Positions 50,195-63,055 are shown, numbered from the stretch's first letter. The stretch is 64,000 nt of DNA from Rhea pennata (GCF_028389875.1 NC_084663.1:216528876-216592875); one strand, 5' to 3'. Numbers and translations: made by a program. The notes: a model not told the origin generated them from the sequence alone.

Positions 50195-52250
50195 GGGTTT
50201 AAGGGTTAAAAAGTGATTCATGCTGGTTTTGGAGGATGAACAGCGAAGCAGAGAGCATAAGCAATAAATGATCTACCTCTGCATAAGGCATTGCTGAGAT
50301 GATTTTAGAGGTCAGATCAGAGCTAATACTGCCTCTCTCCTGCAACCACATCCTCATTTTCTGGGCCCTGACTTGAAACCCTGCAGTCTATGTGTAGCAC
50401 TGAGTATCCACAGCTGCAGCTGAAGTCAAAGTGCTAAATCATACAAAGATACTGACAAATGAGGTCAAGGTATCTCAAACCAACCACCTCCACCAGGAGA
50501 TGCTCTAGGTCTTAACCTTCCTGTGCCTCAGTTCCCTGCCTGCATAACAGACAAGAAAACATCTCACAGGGAGGGTGTGAAAAGTAAACAACATTGACAC
50601 TGGGGAAGTAGCTGGTATATTGACAAACACCAGGGAAGAAACAGTTTGGAAATAAATAGCTGCAGCTTCTGAGAATTGCCTGAAGAGAGATCAGGAAGAA
50701 ACCATGAATATGCTTTGAACGCTGGGGAAAAATAAAAAATGGACTATCCACTTGTTGAGAGAATCATCCAGCCACCACTCACACCATGTCACAGAAGCCC
50801 TGTTGTGATGGAGATGTAGAAGGGGCTGAGGAGCACATGAAGATCATCCCTCCCCAAATCTGAGAGTTCATCTTGCAGCATCAGCAAGGTTCCTTGAGCA
50901 TGGGGCAGAAGGGTGCATCTGTGCATCTGTGAGATGGCACGGCCTGAGCAAGGAGGGTGCCTCCGTCAAAGACTTCAGTACATTTCCCATCTCCAGTCTC
51001 GGGACCGGTCAGGACAGCCCTGACAAGGAGGATGGTGTGGGTAACAGTGCTCTGTGGAGCGGCCGTGTGGCACCCGGTGAGTGAGAGCGTGCGGGGGTGG
51101 TGGGACCCCCCGGCATCCCTGCGTGGGGGAAAGCCATTTCCATGAGGACACACCTGTTTCATCAGAAACAGGGTAACTTCAGTCAAAGCCTCTTGAGAGC
51201 AGCCTGAGGAAAGGCAGAAATGCTTGCGCATCTCCTGGAGCCCACTCCCAGCACCCGGGATCCTTCCGCATCCCTGAGCTCCCCTCTGCACAGCCGCTGA
51301 CATCTCCAGGACGCTAAATAGGAATGCTCCGGTGTGCCCAGGGATGCCGGGATGCCTGGACATTTGGCCAGAGATGTTGTTACAGGACATTATGTTACTC
51401 CAGGTTCTGCCAATGCGAAACAAGCCCCAGGAATTGTTATATAAAAGCAAATTCATTAACATAACCCTGTATTGCCTACACACAGCCAAACAGCACTTAT
51501 CTCTTCCTACACAACCACAAGCATCCGTCTGCCTGCACAGTCCCTGTGAGACAGGGAAGTCTGGGAAGGTTTTGTATGCACTAGCTATGCTAGCACAGGC
51601 TAAATGCCTTCCTGGGGCAGGTGTGCAGCCCATGCTGTGGCCAGGATAGGTTTAACATTGATGCCTCCTACACGGGTGTCTGTGGCCAGGTCTGCCATGA
51701 AAGTCTCCGCAGCCGAGCCAGGCACTCCGCTAGCACTGCAAGCACCTGTGGGGTGCAATTGCCCTGAGCCACACATCACACCCACCCACCTGGCCATGCA
51801 GTGACACCAAGGTCCCTGGGTTTGAGCAGATGAGCCGGAGACTGAGCAAGGAGAGCCATCGCAGTGGCCACGCAGAGGTGGGAATATTTGCAGCAGTGCC
51901 TTGTAGCTGTGCAAAGGTTGCCTTTACCTTGCAGGCAGCGAAAATCTCTGCCAGGTTCCTATCAGCTCCCACCCAGAACTCATGGGAAGAAGATACCCCT
52001 GGCTAACAAGAGAAAGGTATTTGTATCTCAGACACATAACATCTCACCAGGCATTTCCCTACAGCCCCAGAGACCTTGTTTTGCTTATCCAGACAGAATC
52101 ACTCTGGCCAGGGAGTGACTTATCCCCTTGAAGTCTCCAGGTGTCTTGCAGTGACATTGACTTGCTTTTTGTTGGTCACTTTTTCTAGCATACAGCTGTC
52201 TATGCAGCCCGCAAGGCAGAGGATCACCTGCAGAGGAGCCCCTGGAGAAC
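50195..52250. other. Intergenic, nothing recognised
   Basis: A 250-codon minus frame (50881-51633) has no recognisable motif and is judged a chance frame. Confidence 0.5.
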
Positions 52251-52256
52251 AACAAG

Positions 52257-52330
52257 CCATTCCTGCTGGACAACAAACCATCCTGCTGGACAGCAACTCA
52301 TTCCTGCTGGACAGCAACCCATTCCCACTG
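52257..52330. repeat. 21-bp minisatellite, about 3.5 copies
   Basis: Units at 52257-52277, 52278-52298 and 52299-52319 of the form CCATTCCTGCTGGACAGCAAC, then a partial fourth. The unit is a multiple of three, but the surrounding frame shows no other sign of coding. Confidence 0.9.
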
Positions 52331-52334
52331 CCCT

Positions 52335-53435
52335 CCTTCACAGGGTGAGAGCTTGACACGTGTGATGGGGATCGAAGGAGGGTGCTGAATGTCATTTGTT
52401 TAGCTTCTAGTTGACATTTTTATCATATTCAAGAGAGCACAACATATGTTCATGAGTTACATTGGGAACTGCGAGTGTGTGACTCTGCCCAGGCTCCCAT
52501 GCACCAGCAAAGCCAGGACTCACTGATATGTCATCAGGACAGAAACACCTTTCACTTTGCATTCATCAGGCTGGATCGGGACTGAAACATTCCACCATCC
52601 AGAAGAGCAGTTCACAGTGCAGGAGCTCCCGGAGAGCAACCTGCAGTACGCAGGAAAGTCGGGGCGTTCCCGGAGACTGCACTGATGATGAACAAAGCGC
52701 CAGTCTGCCCAGGTGAGGCTACTAAGATATTTACAGCCAGTCACTATGTCTATTTTCCGCCATCTCCCTTCTGAGGTAAGAGGCTCCGCTTTTTTCGGGG
52801 GTGCTTTTCCACCTTCTTGCTCTCAGTGGTCCTGCATTACTTGTGGCAGAACAGCAACTGCTGGTGCACACACTATTCAGAGAGCACTGCACTCTCCTGG
52901 TCACACGAAGAGGACACAGTGCTCCCCATTTCCTAGGTCTCCTGACGTCCTGGTCATCCTGTCCTGACTACAGCTATGTGCTAACCAGATGTTCCATTGA
53001 AATCCCCAAGCAGTGCTAATCAACTTGCAGCTCTTGGCAGTAGTGTAGCTTGTGCACTAATCTGCAGGTGAAAAAGCCAAGTTTTAAGTTGTCCTTTATG
53101 ACCATTCAGATCCTCAGCACTGTCCTCTACAGTCACGATCACCCCAGCTCCCTTCTGCCGCCTGCAAATCCCAGACTCTGTTTTCTCTCCCCCAGCCAAT
53201 ATCTAATTCACAACAATACTGAGCCTCACACTGCACAATGAGCAGGAAATCCAATTTCAATTTTTGCGGTAGGTTTTCGTTGCCAGAGGAGACAGGGAGC
53301 AATGATCCGGACTAATGGAGCAGTCAAGGCAAAAACTCCTGCTAGTTATAAGATGCAGCTAGGTCAGTTTACAGGAGGCAGCAGTGCCTGAGCTGGGATG
53401 AAGTGGATGCCTCACCCATCCTGTGTCCCCTGGTC
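52335..53435. other. Intergenic, nothing recognised
   Basis: No coding, RNA or repeat feature identified. Confidence 0.55.
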
Positions 53436-53439
53436 TCTG

Positions 53440-53760
53440 AGAGTAATGTCTTCAAAAGGCCACAGGAACCAGGGAAAGATCTTGACAACAGGAAAAGGTC
53501 AGTGTCATGCCCACCTTCAAGAAGAGTGAGAAGGAGGTCCTGCCTGAGAACTACAGGCTGGTGAGCCTCACATCAGTGCCTGTGCAGGTGATGGGGCAAA
53601 TCCTCCAGAAAGTGCTGCCTGGGCTCATGAAGGACAGGAAGCAGAGCTGGGAATGGCCAGCATGAATTTACCGAGGGCACCTCGTGCAGTCTGGCTGCCT
53701 CCTGCGATGCGGTGGCTCTGCATGGATACTGGGAGAGCAGAGGATGCTGCTCACCTTGGC
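53440..53760 (+). mobile_element. CR1 LINE RT fragment, plus orientation
   Basis: Contains CTTCAAGAAGAGTGAGAAGG, then GAGAACTACAGGCTGGTGAG and CCTCACATCAGTGCCTG. These are the + strand equivalents of the RT block at 59386-58850 of the long CR1 (FKKGKKEDPGNYRLVSLTS). It lacks a 3' tail, so it is an internal relic. Confidence 0.85.
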
Positions 53761-54183
53761 ATTAGCAAGTCGTAGTATCTCTATCTCAGACTGGGCAGAT
53801 AGGGACTGAATAAATGAAAAATAAAGTGAGTAGAAAATTGGCTGGCTCATGGGCTCAGAAGTGATGATCAGCAGTACAAAGTCCAGATGATAACGAGGTT
53901 GACACACTGGAGAGCAGGCTGCTACCCAAGAGGACAAGCAGAGACGTGCCTGGCAGGCCGCAGTAAAGGCAGTCACCAAGTCCTGCCCCTGGGCTGTGGG
54001 AGTAGTTCTGGGGCTCCTAGGGGAGACACAGTGCCCACAAGGCAGCAGTGAGCCAAGGGGTGCAGATGGCCAACCACCGCCACGTTGAGGCTGGGTCCCC
54101 CCACCCCAGCACCGGACAGACAGTGACATGGCACAGCCCTGAGCTGGTCAAACACTGGGACAGGGTACAGGGGCACTTTGGCA

Positions 54184-54450
54184 TAGAATCATAGAATCAG
54201 TAAGGTTGGAACGGACCTCTGGAGATCATCTAGTCCAACTTCCCTGCTCAGCAGGGTCACCTAGAGCATGGTAGACAGGGTTGCATCCAGGCGGGCCTTG
54301 ATATCTCCAGAGAAGGAGACTCCACAACCTCTCTGGGCAACCTGGTCCAGTGCTCTGTCACTTTCTCAGGGAAGAAATTCCCCCTCACTTTTAGGTGGAA
54401 CTTCCTGTGCTTCAATTTCTGCCCATTGCCTCTTGTCCTGTTGCATCTCT
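54184..54450 (-). mobile_element. CR1 LINE 3' fragment
   Basis: ATAGAATCATAGAATCAGTA start, the standard CR1 3' UTR, and the end of ORF2 as far as GCCCATTGCCTCTTGTCCTG. Nearly identical in its first 150 bp to the copies at 33.3 and 57.7 kb. Confidence 0.92.
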
Positions 54451-54454
54451 ATCC

Positions 54455-56485
54455 TTAGAGACCCTCAGAATGTGACTGGACACAGCACTGAGCAACCTGG
54501 TCTAACTGCCCTGGCTTAAGGGGCCTGGGGTGGACCAGAGGCCTCCAGAGGTCCCATCCCACTGGCATGTTTCTGTGAGTCTGTACTGGTGGAGACATGA
54601 AGCCACAAGAGACCTGTCTGGTGCAATTCACTTAAACCCTCAGGAAGCAGTGGGAGGGCCAGGGTACCCGTGGGAACACGCAAGGACACACGTGCGTGTA
54701 TGCACATGCACACCTGCGCGCACAGGTGGCCCCGCGAGTGCCAACGCACAGGCGCACATGGGCAGAGCCAGTGCCGATGCCGTCACGCCAAGGCTGCCTC
54801 ACTGGCGCTGCTGGGGAATGCAGCGCAACTGCATGCGCCCCGGTCCGGGTCCGGGCGGGCGCTGCGGCGCTGCATGCCAGCGGCTCGCTGCCTGCTGGAG
54901 GAGAGAGCGGTGCAGTGGAGAGCGGAGCGCCATGCCCCAGTGTGTGCAGCTCTTTCCCCAGCAGATCTCTGATCCTGGGGCTCACCTAGCCCAGGAGAGC
55001 AGACCTCTGAAAATAAATGCAACAGAAGCATCTTTCACAGCTCCCCAGCACTCGCCTAGTGAATGGTTTCTTTTCATATGCTTCAAACCCTGTCTCTGGA
55101 CAAGCCCTGTCCTCACCTGGCAGGGACAAGGCTCCAGCTATGGGCACCCAATGCCAGTGCTGCCGAGCTCTGGAGCAGGTCTGCAAGGACAGAACCAGGC
55201 AGCATTTTGCAGATGCCTCCTCCTCCACTCCCTGCTGTCAGTCGTCTTTCCTGGGAGCTGTGATGGGGAGCAAAGACTAAACTCAGAATTTTTGCAGCCA
55301 AAAAGGGAATCACAGTGAATCATAGTCACAGGATTTCTCCTATGCTTGAGGGCACAGACCTTGTCCCACATCTGAGAGGAACACTCTCCAAACGTCAACA
55401 GTTCTCATGTTTCCTCCTGAGAGCATCACAGGTTTCCTCTGATTGTCTCCTGGCATCATGAATATAGGACAGTCTCTGCCTCTGCCATAAGGAGACAGAA
55501 GAAGAGTGGTAGGGGTCTTTGCCCCACTGACTGCAGAAATGGAAATGTGGGCTTTTTCTCACATATCTCCACTGCCCCGTGTGCACTTCCAGCATCCAGG
55601 CTGTACCCACCATCTGCCTCTCCACCTTTGCACATGTCCACACTGTTAAAGCAGCCCAGTTTCCACATGTTTCTGTCTTTCCTGCCAAATCTTCAAAGCA
55701 CTCTGCATTGGCCAAGCCTGTGAGTAGCTGTGCAGGAACAGCAACACTTGTTCTCAATCCCTCATTGATCACATGCCACCCTGGATGCTGCATCTCCACA
55801 ATGGGCCTCTGGTAGACTTTAGGCTGTGTTATGGTAGCACCAGAGCTTTCCCATTACTGCAGATGGACAACACCTGCAGTGTATCTAAGGAGGGGAAGCC
55901 TTTTGGTTTTGACACATACACGCCCCTGTGCCTACTGCATCTAGTAGGGAGATGCCTCCTATGTGTGCCCCCACCCTGCACATCTAAGCTGTGCCAGGCT
56001 GCCATTGCAATAGAGCTTCCACTTCCCAGGCACGGGAACCTCTTTTCCATCAGCAGAGCTGAACTTTAGTCATGTCTGGAATACACCTGAAACATCTTGG
56101 TATACCCAGATGCACCCAGAGCTGCACCATGCTTGCAAAAGGCAGAGGACACTGGAGCAACCTTGGGCACTGCTGGAGGCATCCAGCAGTTTCTGGGTCT
56201 AAGAAGAGTGGAGAACAGAGAGTGCAAGGAGCCCTGCTGACCCGGCAGGAGGGTGGGAGCTGCTGCTTGTCCTTCTCCCCCACAGCTTCAGCCAAGAGCT
56301 TTTTGCGAAGAGGAGCAATGACTATGTTGGAGAAGTGGGGCCCAGTGCAAAGTTACTGCTGCTTACTGTACGTGAAGCTAAGTCATCACACTGACAGCCT
56401 GTGGCCATCCCAGCAAAATGTGCGTGCCCTTTGCCAGTCTGGGAGCAATACTCTGCATCACAGGTGAGATGGCCTTACAACAGCT
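54455..56485. other. Intergenic, GC-rich, nothing recognised
   Basis: High GC at 54650-54960, with alternating purine/pyrimidine (CACACGTGCGTGTATGCACA, near 54687) that could form Z-DNA. Long frames here reflect GC content. Confidence 0.5.
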
Positions 56486-56488
56486 TGG

Positions 56489-56960
56489 TCAGATGCAGCT
56501 CTTCGTCTTCTCAGAGAAGAAAAACCCTGGCACCCAGTCCTGGATCTTCCTGTTCAGCACCACGTAGATAATGGGGTTCAGCATGGGTACCAGCAGGTGC
56601 ACCCTGGTGACAAGGACGTGGGTGAGGGAGCCACATGGGGGCTGGAGCAGTGCTTGAGGAAGGTGAAAACAGCCATGACATCAAAGGTGAGGAAGTCACA
56701 GACACAGGAGCTGCAGGTGCCGAGGGCCTTGGGGCTGGCACCCTTGGGGGACAGGCAGGAGACAGGAGGACAGAGTGATGAAGAGCAACAAGAGGTGATG
56801 GTCAGGCTGTGCCCCTTGGTGGCCACAGTGTTGGCACAGGCCAGGCAGACCAGGTCTCTGCATATTGAAGTTTGTCCTGTAGAAGTGGAGCCTGCTGTCC
56901 TGGAGCAGGCACAGGCAGAGGAATGGGCCCCAGGACACCCCTGTGCAGCTGGGGCATGTC
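56489..56960 (-). pseudogene. Class I olfactory receptor pseudogene, C-terminal half
   Basis: On the minus strand, TM4 and loop remnants (GPFLCLCLLQ, RLHFYRTNF, then CRDLVCLACANT, the SYCEH-VKLACADT equivalent) run from about 56960. They are followed by KALGTCSSCVCDFLTFDVMA and VFTFLKHCSSPHVAP (TM6 and loop 3). In another frame comes VHLLVPMLNPIIYVVLNRKI (TM7) and a tail ending at a stop at 56489-56491. Frameshifts separate the blocks. The N-terminal half was not found upstream. Same orientation as the other two OR pseudogenes. Confidence 0.8.
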
Positions 56961-56964
56961 AGGG

Positions 56965-57660
56965 AGCCTTTGACCCTCAGACTGCTGCAAGCTGGGCATG
57001 AGCGAAGGTAATATAGCTACAGTTTGCTTCATTTTTGTGCTCTTCTCTGCACATTCACTTCAGACATGCTCTTTTATTTTCTTAACAGCAGTGTGTTGTT
57101 TATTGAGTTGTATCAGAGTGTCTCTGGCATAGAAGCTCATCACACTTCAGAGTTCATCTAAGGAGAAAGTCTCAGGTATCAAGCCCCTTAAGAATGAGGG
57201 AGATCAGCAAATGCAGCTTAGGATGCTTCTGGCTGCACATGCTCAAACAGACCAGCTCTTCCCAGTCCTACCTGGGACCATGGGTTTCACGAAACCCTGC
57301 AAGGCTCCTTTCTGGGTTCAGCCACTCCGTGAAGCTGTGCAGTCCAACGAGACCAGAATTGCCCCAGCTATGTGGAACTGCAGCCTTTCGGCATGGAGAC
57401 CTCTCGTCATGCTCAGGGTAGGCATCAACAGGGCTGATGTAGTGCACGTGTCTCCTCAGGGCAGGCCCCAAGGACCTTACACTCTGCCGAACACCAGACC
57501 AGGTTCATCCATGGTCTGGCCCCAGCTGGCAGCTCCGGTGCTCCTGAGAAGGTAGGTGGGGATTCAAAACAACCCCACGGGGATGCATCAAGAGCAAAGC
57601 ACACCAAATTAATCTATTTTCGTTCCTTAACAGGATAATAGCAAGGAGCTAGGAGGAGAG
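56965..57660. other. Intergenic, nothing recognised
   Basis: Upstream side of the OR pseudogene. The missing N-terminal OR half was looked for and not found. Confidence 0.5.
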
Positions 57661-57663
57661 CTG

Positions 57664-60600
57664 TGAATCATAGAATCATAGAATCAGTAAGGTTGGAAGG
57701 GACTTCCGGAGATCATCCAGTCCAATCTCCCTGCTCAACCAGGGTCACCTAGAACAGGTTAGACAGGGTTGCATCCAGGTGGGCTTTGAATATCTCCAGA
57801 GAAAGAGACTCCACAACCTCTCTGGGCAACCTGGTCCAGTGCTCCGTCACTCTCACAGGGAAGAAATTCCCCCTCACATTCAGGCAGAACTTCCTGTGCT
57901 TCAGTTTCTGCCCATTGCCTCTAGTCCTGTCACATGGGACAACTGAAAAGCGTTTGTCCCGGTCCCCGTCACACCCTCCCTTCAGATACTTGTACACATT
58001 GAGAAGATCCCCCCTCAGTCTTCTCTTCCCCAGGCTGAAGAGGCCCAGCTCTCACAGCCGTTCCTCATAGGGCAGGTGCTCCAGCCCTGTGATCATTCTC
58101 ATAGCCCTATGCTGGACTCTCTCTAGCAGCTCCATGTCTCTCTTGGACTGGGGAGCCCGAAACTGGACACACTACTCGAGATGAGGCCTCCCCAGGGCTG
58201 AGGAGAGGGGCAGGATCACCCCCCTCAACCTGCTGGCAACACTCTTCCTAATGCACCCAAGGAGACCTTTGGCTTTCTTGGCCACAAGGACACATTGCTG
58301 GCTCATGGTCAACTTCTTGTCCACCAGCACTCCCAGGTCCTTCTCTGCAGAGCTGCTTTCCACAAGGCCAGTCCCCAGCTTGTACTGGTGTGTGGAGTTA
58401 TTTCTCCCTAGGTGCAGGACTCTGCACTTGCCCTTGTTGAACCTCAGGAGGTTCCTCTCTGCCCAGCTCTCCAGCCTGTCCAGGTCTCTCTGAATGGCAG
58501 CACAGCCCTCAGGTGTGTCAGCCACTCCTCCCAGCTTGGTATCATCGGCAAACTTGCTGAGGAGGCACTCTGTCCCCTCATCGAGGTCATTGATGAAGAA
58601 GTTGAACAGGATGGGACCCAGTACTGAGCCCTGGGGGACGCCACTAGCCACAGGCCTCCAGCTAGACTCCACGCCACTGATGACAACTCTCTGAGCTCTG
58701 CCTTTCAGCCAGTGCTCAAGCCACCTCACTGTCCACTCGTCTAACCCACACTTCCTGAGCTTATCTAGGAGGTTGTTATGGGAGACAGTGTCAAAAGCCT
58801 TGCTGAAGTCAAGGTACACAACATCCACTGCTCTCCCCTCATCTACTCAGCCAGTCATGCCATCATAGAAGGCCATCAGATTGGTTAAGCAGGAATTCAC
58901 CTTGGTGAATCCACGCTGGCTACTCCTGATCACCTTCTTTTCCTCCATATGCCTGGAGATGACATTCAGAAGGAGCTGTTCCATCACCTTTCCAGGGATG
59001 GAGGTGAGGCTGACCAGCCTATAGTTGCCTGGGTCCTCCTTCTTGCCCTTCTTGAAGACTGGAGTGACATTGGCTTTCTTCCAGTCCTCAGGCACCTCTC
59101 CAGTTCTCCAGGACCTTTCAAAGTCGATGGAGAGCAGCCTGGCAACAACATCCGCCAACTCCTTCAGTACCCTTGGGTGCATCCCATCCGGGCCCATGGA
59201 TTTGTGGATGTCGAGCTTGCCCAGAAGATCTCTAATCTTTTCCTCCTCAAGCAAAGGAAAGTCTTCCCTTCTCCAGACTTTGTCCCTCACGTCCAGGCTC
59301 TGGGATTCTTGAGGGCTGCCCTTAGCAGTGAAGACTGAAGCAAAGAAGGCATTCAGTGATTCTGCCTTCTCCGTATCCCTTGTCACCAGGGCCCCTGCCC
59401 CATTCAGGATACTGCATTCCTATAATTCTCCCAAGTAGCCTGTCCCCTCTTCCACAGTTTGTGTACTTTCTTCTGTCTGAATTTGGCCAGGAGCTCCTTG
59501 CTCACCCATGCAGGTCTCCTGCCCCCTTTGCTGCACTTCTTACTCATAGGGATGCACTGCTCTTGAGCTTGGAGGAAGTGATGTTTGAATACTAGTCAGC
59601 TCTCCTGGACTCCCCTTCCTTCTAGGGCCTTAACCCGTGAGATTCCTCCAAGTAGATCTCTGAAGAGCCCAAAGTCCGCTCTCCTGAAGTCCAGGGTTGC
59701 AATCCCGCTTGTTGCCTTACTTCTTTCCTGCAGGATCCTGAACTCCACCGTCTCATGGTCACTGCAGCCAAGGCTGCCCCCAACCTTCACGTCTCCAACC
59801 AGTCCCTCTCTGTTGGTTAGGACAAGGTCCAGCAGGACACCCTTCCTCGTAGGCTCCTCCACCACTTGTGACAAGAAGTTGTCGTCGATGCATTGCAGGA
59901 GCCTCCTGGACTGTTTGTGCCTTGCTGTGTTCTCCTTCCGGCAGATATCAGGGTGGTTGAAGTCCCCCATGAGAACCAGGGCCAGTGATCATGAGGCTAC
60001 TTCCACAGTCTGTAAAAGGCCTCACCAAATTTTTCTTCCTAGTCAGGTGGCCTGTAGTAGACACCCACCACAGTGTCCCCCCTTTTAGCCTGCCCTTTGA
60101 TCTTCACCCATAAGCTCTCGACTGCCTCCTCCTCCACCCCTATGCAGAGCTCGATACATTCCGGTTGCTCTCTCACATAAAGAGCAACTCCACCACCTTG
60201 CTTTCCTGGCCTGTCTTTCCTAAAAAGCACATAGCTATCCATGACAGTCATGTGAGCTATCCCACCATGTCTCTGTGATTGCAATGAGATCATGGCCCTG
60301 CGACCGCACACAGATCTCCAGTTCCTCCTGTTTGTTCCCCATGCTGTGTGCATTGGTATACATGCATTTCAAGGAGGTAGTCATGCCTGCAGGTTTCTCA
60401 GGAAGAGTGTAGGGGGTCTCCAATAGCCATGTCCCAAACGCACATCTCCAGCTGCAGGTACCCGTTGGAGGCCCCCCCAACCTGAGTTGTGTTTTGTTGC
60501 CTACCCTGTCTCTATGACATCCCCCTCCCCCTTCCTACCTAGTTTAAAGCCCTCTTTACTAGGCTGGCCAACCTGTTGGCAAAGGCATATGAGTGTAAAG
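57664..60600 (-). mobile_element. CR1 LINE, long 5'-truncated copy
   Basis: The longest CR1 here. The + strand begins with repeated GAATCATA octamers (CR1 3' tail) at 57664. It then covers the 3' UTR and most of ORF2 back through reverse transcriptase to the endonuclease start near 60400. CR1-like leader sequence (AGTAAAGAGGGCTTTAAACTAG type) is still recognisable near 60540-60570, and the element may reach about 60800. ORF1 was not found. Few differences from the CR1 pattern make it one of the younger copies in the window. Confidence 0.93.
58172..60480 (-). pseudogene. CR1 ORF2 remnant: endonuclease and reverse transcriptase
   Basis: Minus-strand LINE ORF2, which would nick target DNA and copy the element RNA. 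The endonuclease starts at about 60400 with CMYTNAHSMGNKQEELE and ITETWWD (60480-60235). It shifts frame for GVALYVREQ and VVGVYYRPPD (60353-60039) and shifts back for MGDFNHPDICR and GCSDHETVEF (59970-59596). RT runs 59386-58847 (GPDGMHPRVLKE, NYRLVSLTS, QRGFT) and, in the same frame after one TGA stop, 58828-58172 ([26 protein letters not shown], catalytic [13 protein letters not shown]). Two endonuclease frameshifts and the stop make it inactive, although RT motifs are well kept. Confidence 0.92.
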
Positions 60601-60604
60601 CTGT

Positions 60605-63055
60605 CTTGGGTAGAGCTTTGGGGACTGTTCCACATGATATTTCTGCATATGCTAAAGAGGCCTGTTCTCAGTGCATCACTGCAAGGTGATAACATGCACA
60701 CAGCTGGCTGGAAATTGCTCGTGAAGCAGTTACAGCAAATCAGTGTGAGTCTGTAAAAGCATTTCAGCAGAGCTTGTCTGCCCCAGTCTAGAGAACAGCT
60801 TCATCGAGGTTTCAGAACGGAGCACGGTTTAAAGAGCAGTGGCTGCATTAAGCAGAGAGGTCTGCAGGCACGTCAGAAGGCAGGTGGAGGACTGGAACTT
60901 GCACCAGCAGCTCAATCCATTGCAGACATAAACACCTGAGCAAGAGGCACAACCAGCAATGTCACATGCAGGATGCAGGAGGTGTTTGCTGCCCTTGGGG
61001 CCTGAACTCCAAGAAGGATTTGAGCAGATTGGAGAGAGCCCATAGACATTAAGGAGGTCGGGAAGGCTGAAAAGAGCCGAGTTCATCTCAAGCTGAAATG
61101 GAAGAGCAGTGATGTGATACCAGTCCTGGGAAACATGGAGAAAAAGAGATGGAGATCAGGTATGAGCAAAAGCTTTCCTGCCAAGGAGGGAAGCAAATCC
61201 CTAAAGCATGCGACCCCATGCAGCCACTGGCTCTCTGCTCCACACTGGATGCTCAAGCCCTGCATGTCCTCAGGCCACCCCCATGAGTTCCTCACTTTCC
61301 ACTGCCCCTAACCCCAAACACAGCTTCACACTGAGAAATCTGTCTAACTTGACTCCTTCACACAAAACTAGTTCCAGAAAATCACTGTTTTCTCTAGGAG
61401 CTGTTTTGAAAATGTTTCAAGCAGCTTCATCCACAGCTCGCTGTGGGGGTACTCTCAGGGATCCATTAATTATCCCCACAGCTAACAAATGTATGCCTCA
61501 TTTCTAAACTGAATGTGCCTGCCTCCAGCTACTGGCTGCTAGTGCCCGACCATCATGTTCCTCTTGATGGCAGGGCCACTGGCACCCAGCACTGCTCCTC
61601 ATGATGGCGTTGATGCTCCACAGCAAGTTGCCTTCAGTCTTCTTCCTGATAAACTCAGCAGATTAAATTCCTTCTATCTGTCTAAGAGGCATTTTCCCCA
61701 GCTGCATCACCCTCCATGGCTCTTTTCTCCCTATTCTCCACCTCCAGAGCTGCTCCTTTTCCCACCTCTGTGATCCCACAGATCCCAGGGCTTTGTCCCT
61801 GTGCCAGCCTGGAGCACACCAAGCTGCTGATCTATGACTCCTTTGAAAATCCAAGGCCAGAGCACAGTCCCTGCTCATGTGTATGGCTGGCAAGTGGGAC
61901 GTATTTTTTGTCTTTATTAATATGCATTTCATTTGAAGGGCCCATCTTGCCAAGCAATCCAGATGGCTCTGTAAGGCTGCGCTGTCTCCATCATAAAGTT
62001 CCACTCTACTAATCTCTGCATCTCCTCTCAGTTTTGTCAGCTGAGATTTATATTTATTCTCAGATTGTTGATGAAACAAGCACCAGCTCAGCAGTCCTCT
62101 CTGGGAGAGCCTTCTCCGAGGAGGAATTTCCCCAGCAGCTGCTCCTGGAGCACTGTGATCCCTCCTTGTTCTTTAACCTGCCAGGCAGGTGACACAGACC
62201 TGTTTTAACTGAAAGTTGTGAAGAACAGTCTCATGCCTCACTAAGAACATTACACCTGCACCATTACTGGCACGATTAAGCAAGTCACATCTAGAAACCA
62301 GCTCTAACAGGGCTGCTTTCCATGAATGCATGATGTAGTGTTACTGCTCAGTTTTCTGGCTCTTCCATTTCCATTTCCAGGTCTGGAGGCAGCTGAGCTG
62401 CCCAGCTTCACACAGCCATCCTACTCACCCCATCAGTAGACACCACCAGCTGTCTCCTGTTGCAGCCTCTCTTCATCCAGTCTCCATGCTGAAGGCCCTG
62501 CTGCAAGTCCACAGCCTTCCAGTCTCACCAGAGCTGTGGGATCTCCATTGCCTCCTGTCCAAGGGACCTGCTGCAGCAAGGGAAGACCCAAAACTCCTCC
62601 TGCAGACCATAGGGACCTGCTCCCTACCCTGCACTCACCACCTAACCACAGCCTAAATCCTGCTGGTGCAGAGGAGCTGCAATGTTCTCCATCAGGAGCT
62701 GAGCACGGGACAAGGAAAGCTCATCCCCTACTGACCCCAGAGAGCACCAGGCATAAGAGCCTGGCTCAGCCAGTTTGTTCTTCTCTAGGCTCTCTCCAGC
62801 TGAGCCAGCTCTTCCCAAACAGCAGCATCCGCCTGAGCACAGAACTGCAGCAGAGATACTACTAGCACCAAGGGGAGATGGATTCACCTTGCAGATGGCA
62901 CTGTTCATGCAGCCAGCAGGGCACTGCCTGTTTTTGCATCATTTGGGCATTTTCATTTCATGTTCTGCTTGTGGTCCTCCACCATCCCAGCTCCTTTCTG
63001 CAGAGCCAGTACCTGTCCAGCTGTATCCCATCCCACCTGTATGCAGCTGATTGTA
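60605..63055. other. Intergenic, nothing firm recognised
   Basis: The first 200 bp may be more CR1 leader. The rest shows only short chance frames. Confidence 0.5.

Noticed and set aside
50881-51633. 250-codon open frame on the - strand
   Set aside because: No recognisable family, domain, signal or membrane segment, and no splice context.
53668-54129. Possible fourth OR fragment (minus strand, LLIITSEPMSQPIFYSLYF)
   Set aside because: The phrase resembles the TM1-TM2 junction of class I ORs, but flanking motifs are missing and part overlaps a CR1 relic. Too weak to list as a pseudogene.
54530-55318. 262-codon open frame on the + strand
   Set aside because: Lies in GC-rich DNA, has overlapping long frames on both strands, no domain or motif and low-complexity composition. 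Most likely a chance frame.
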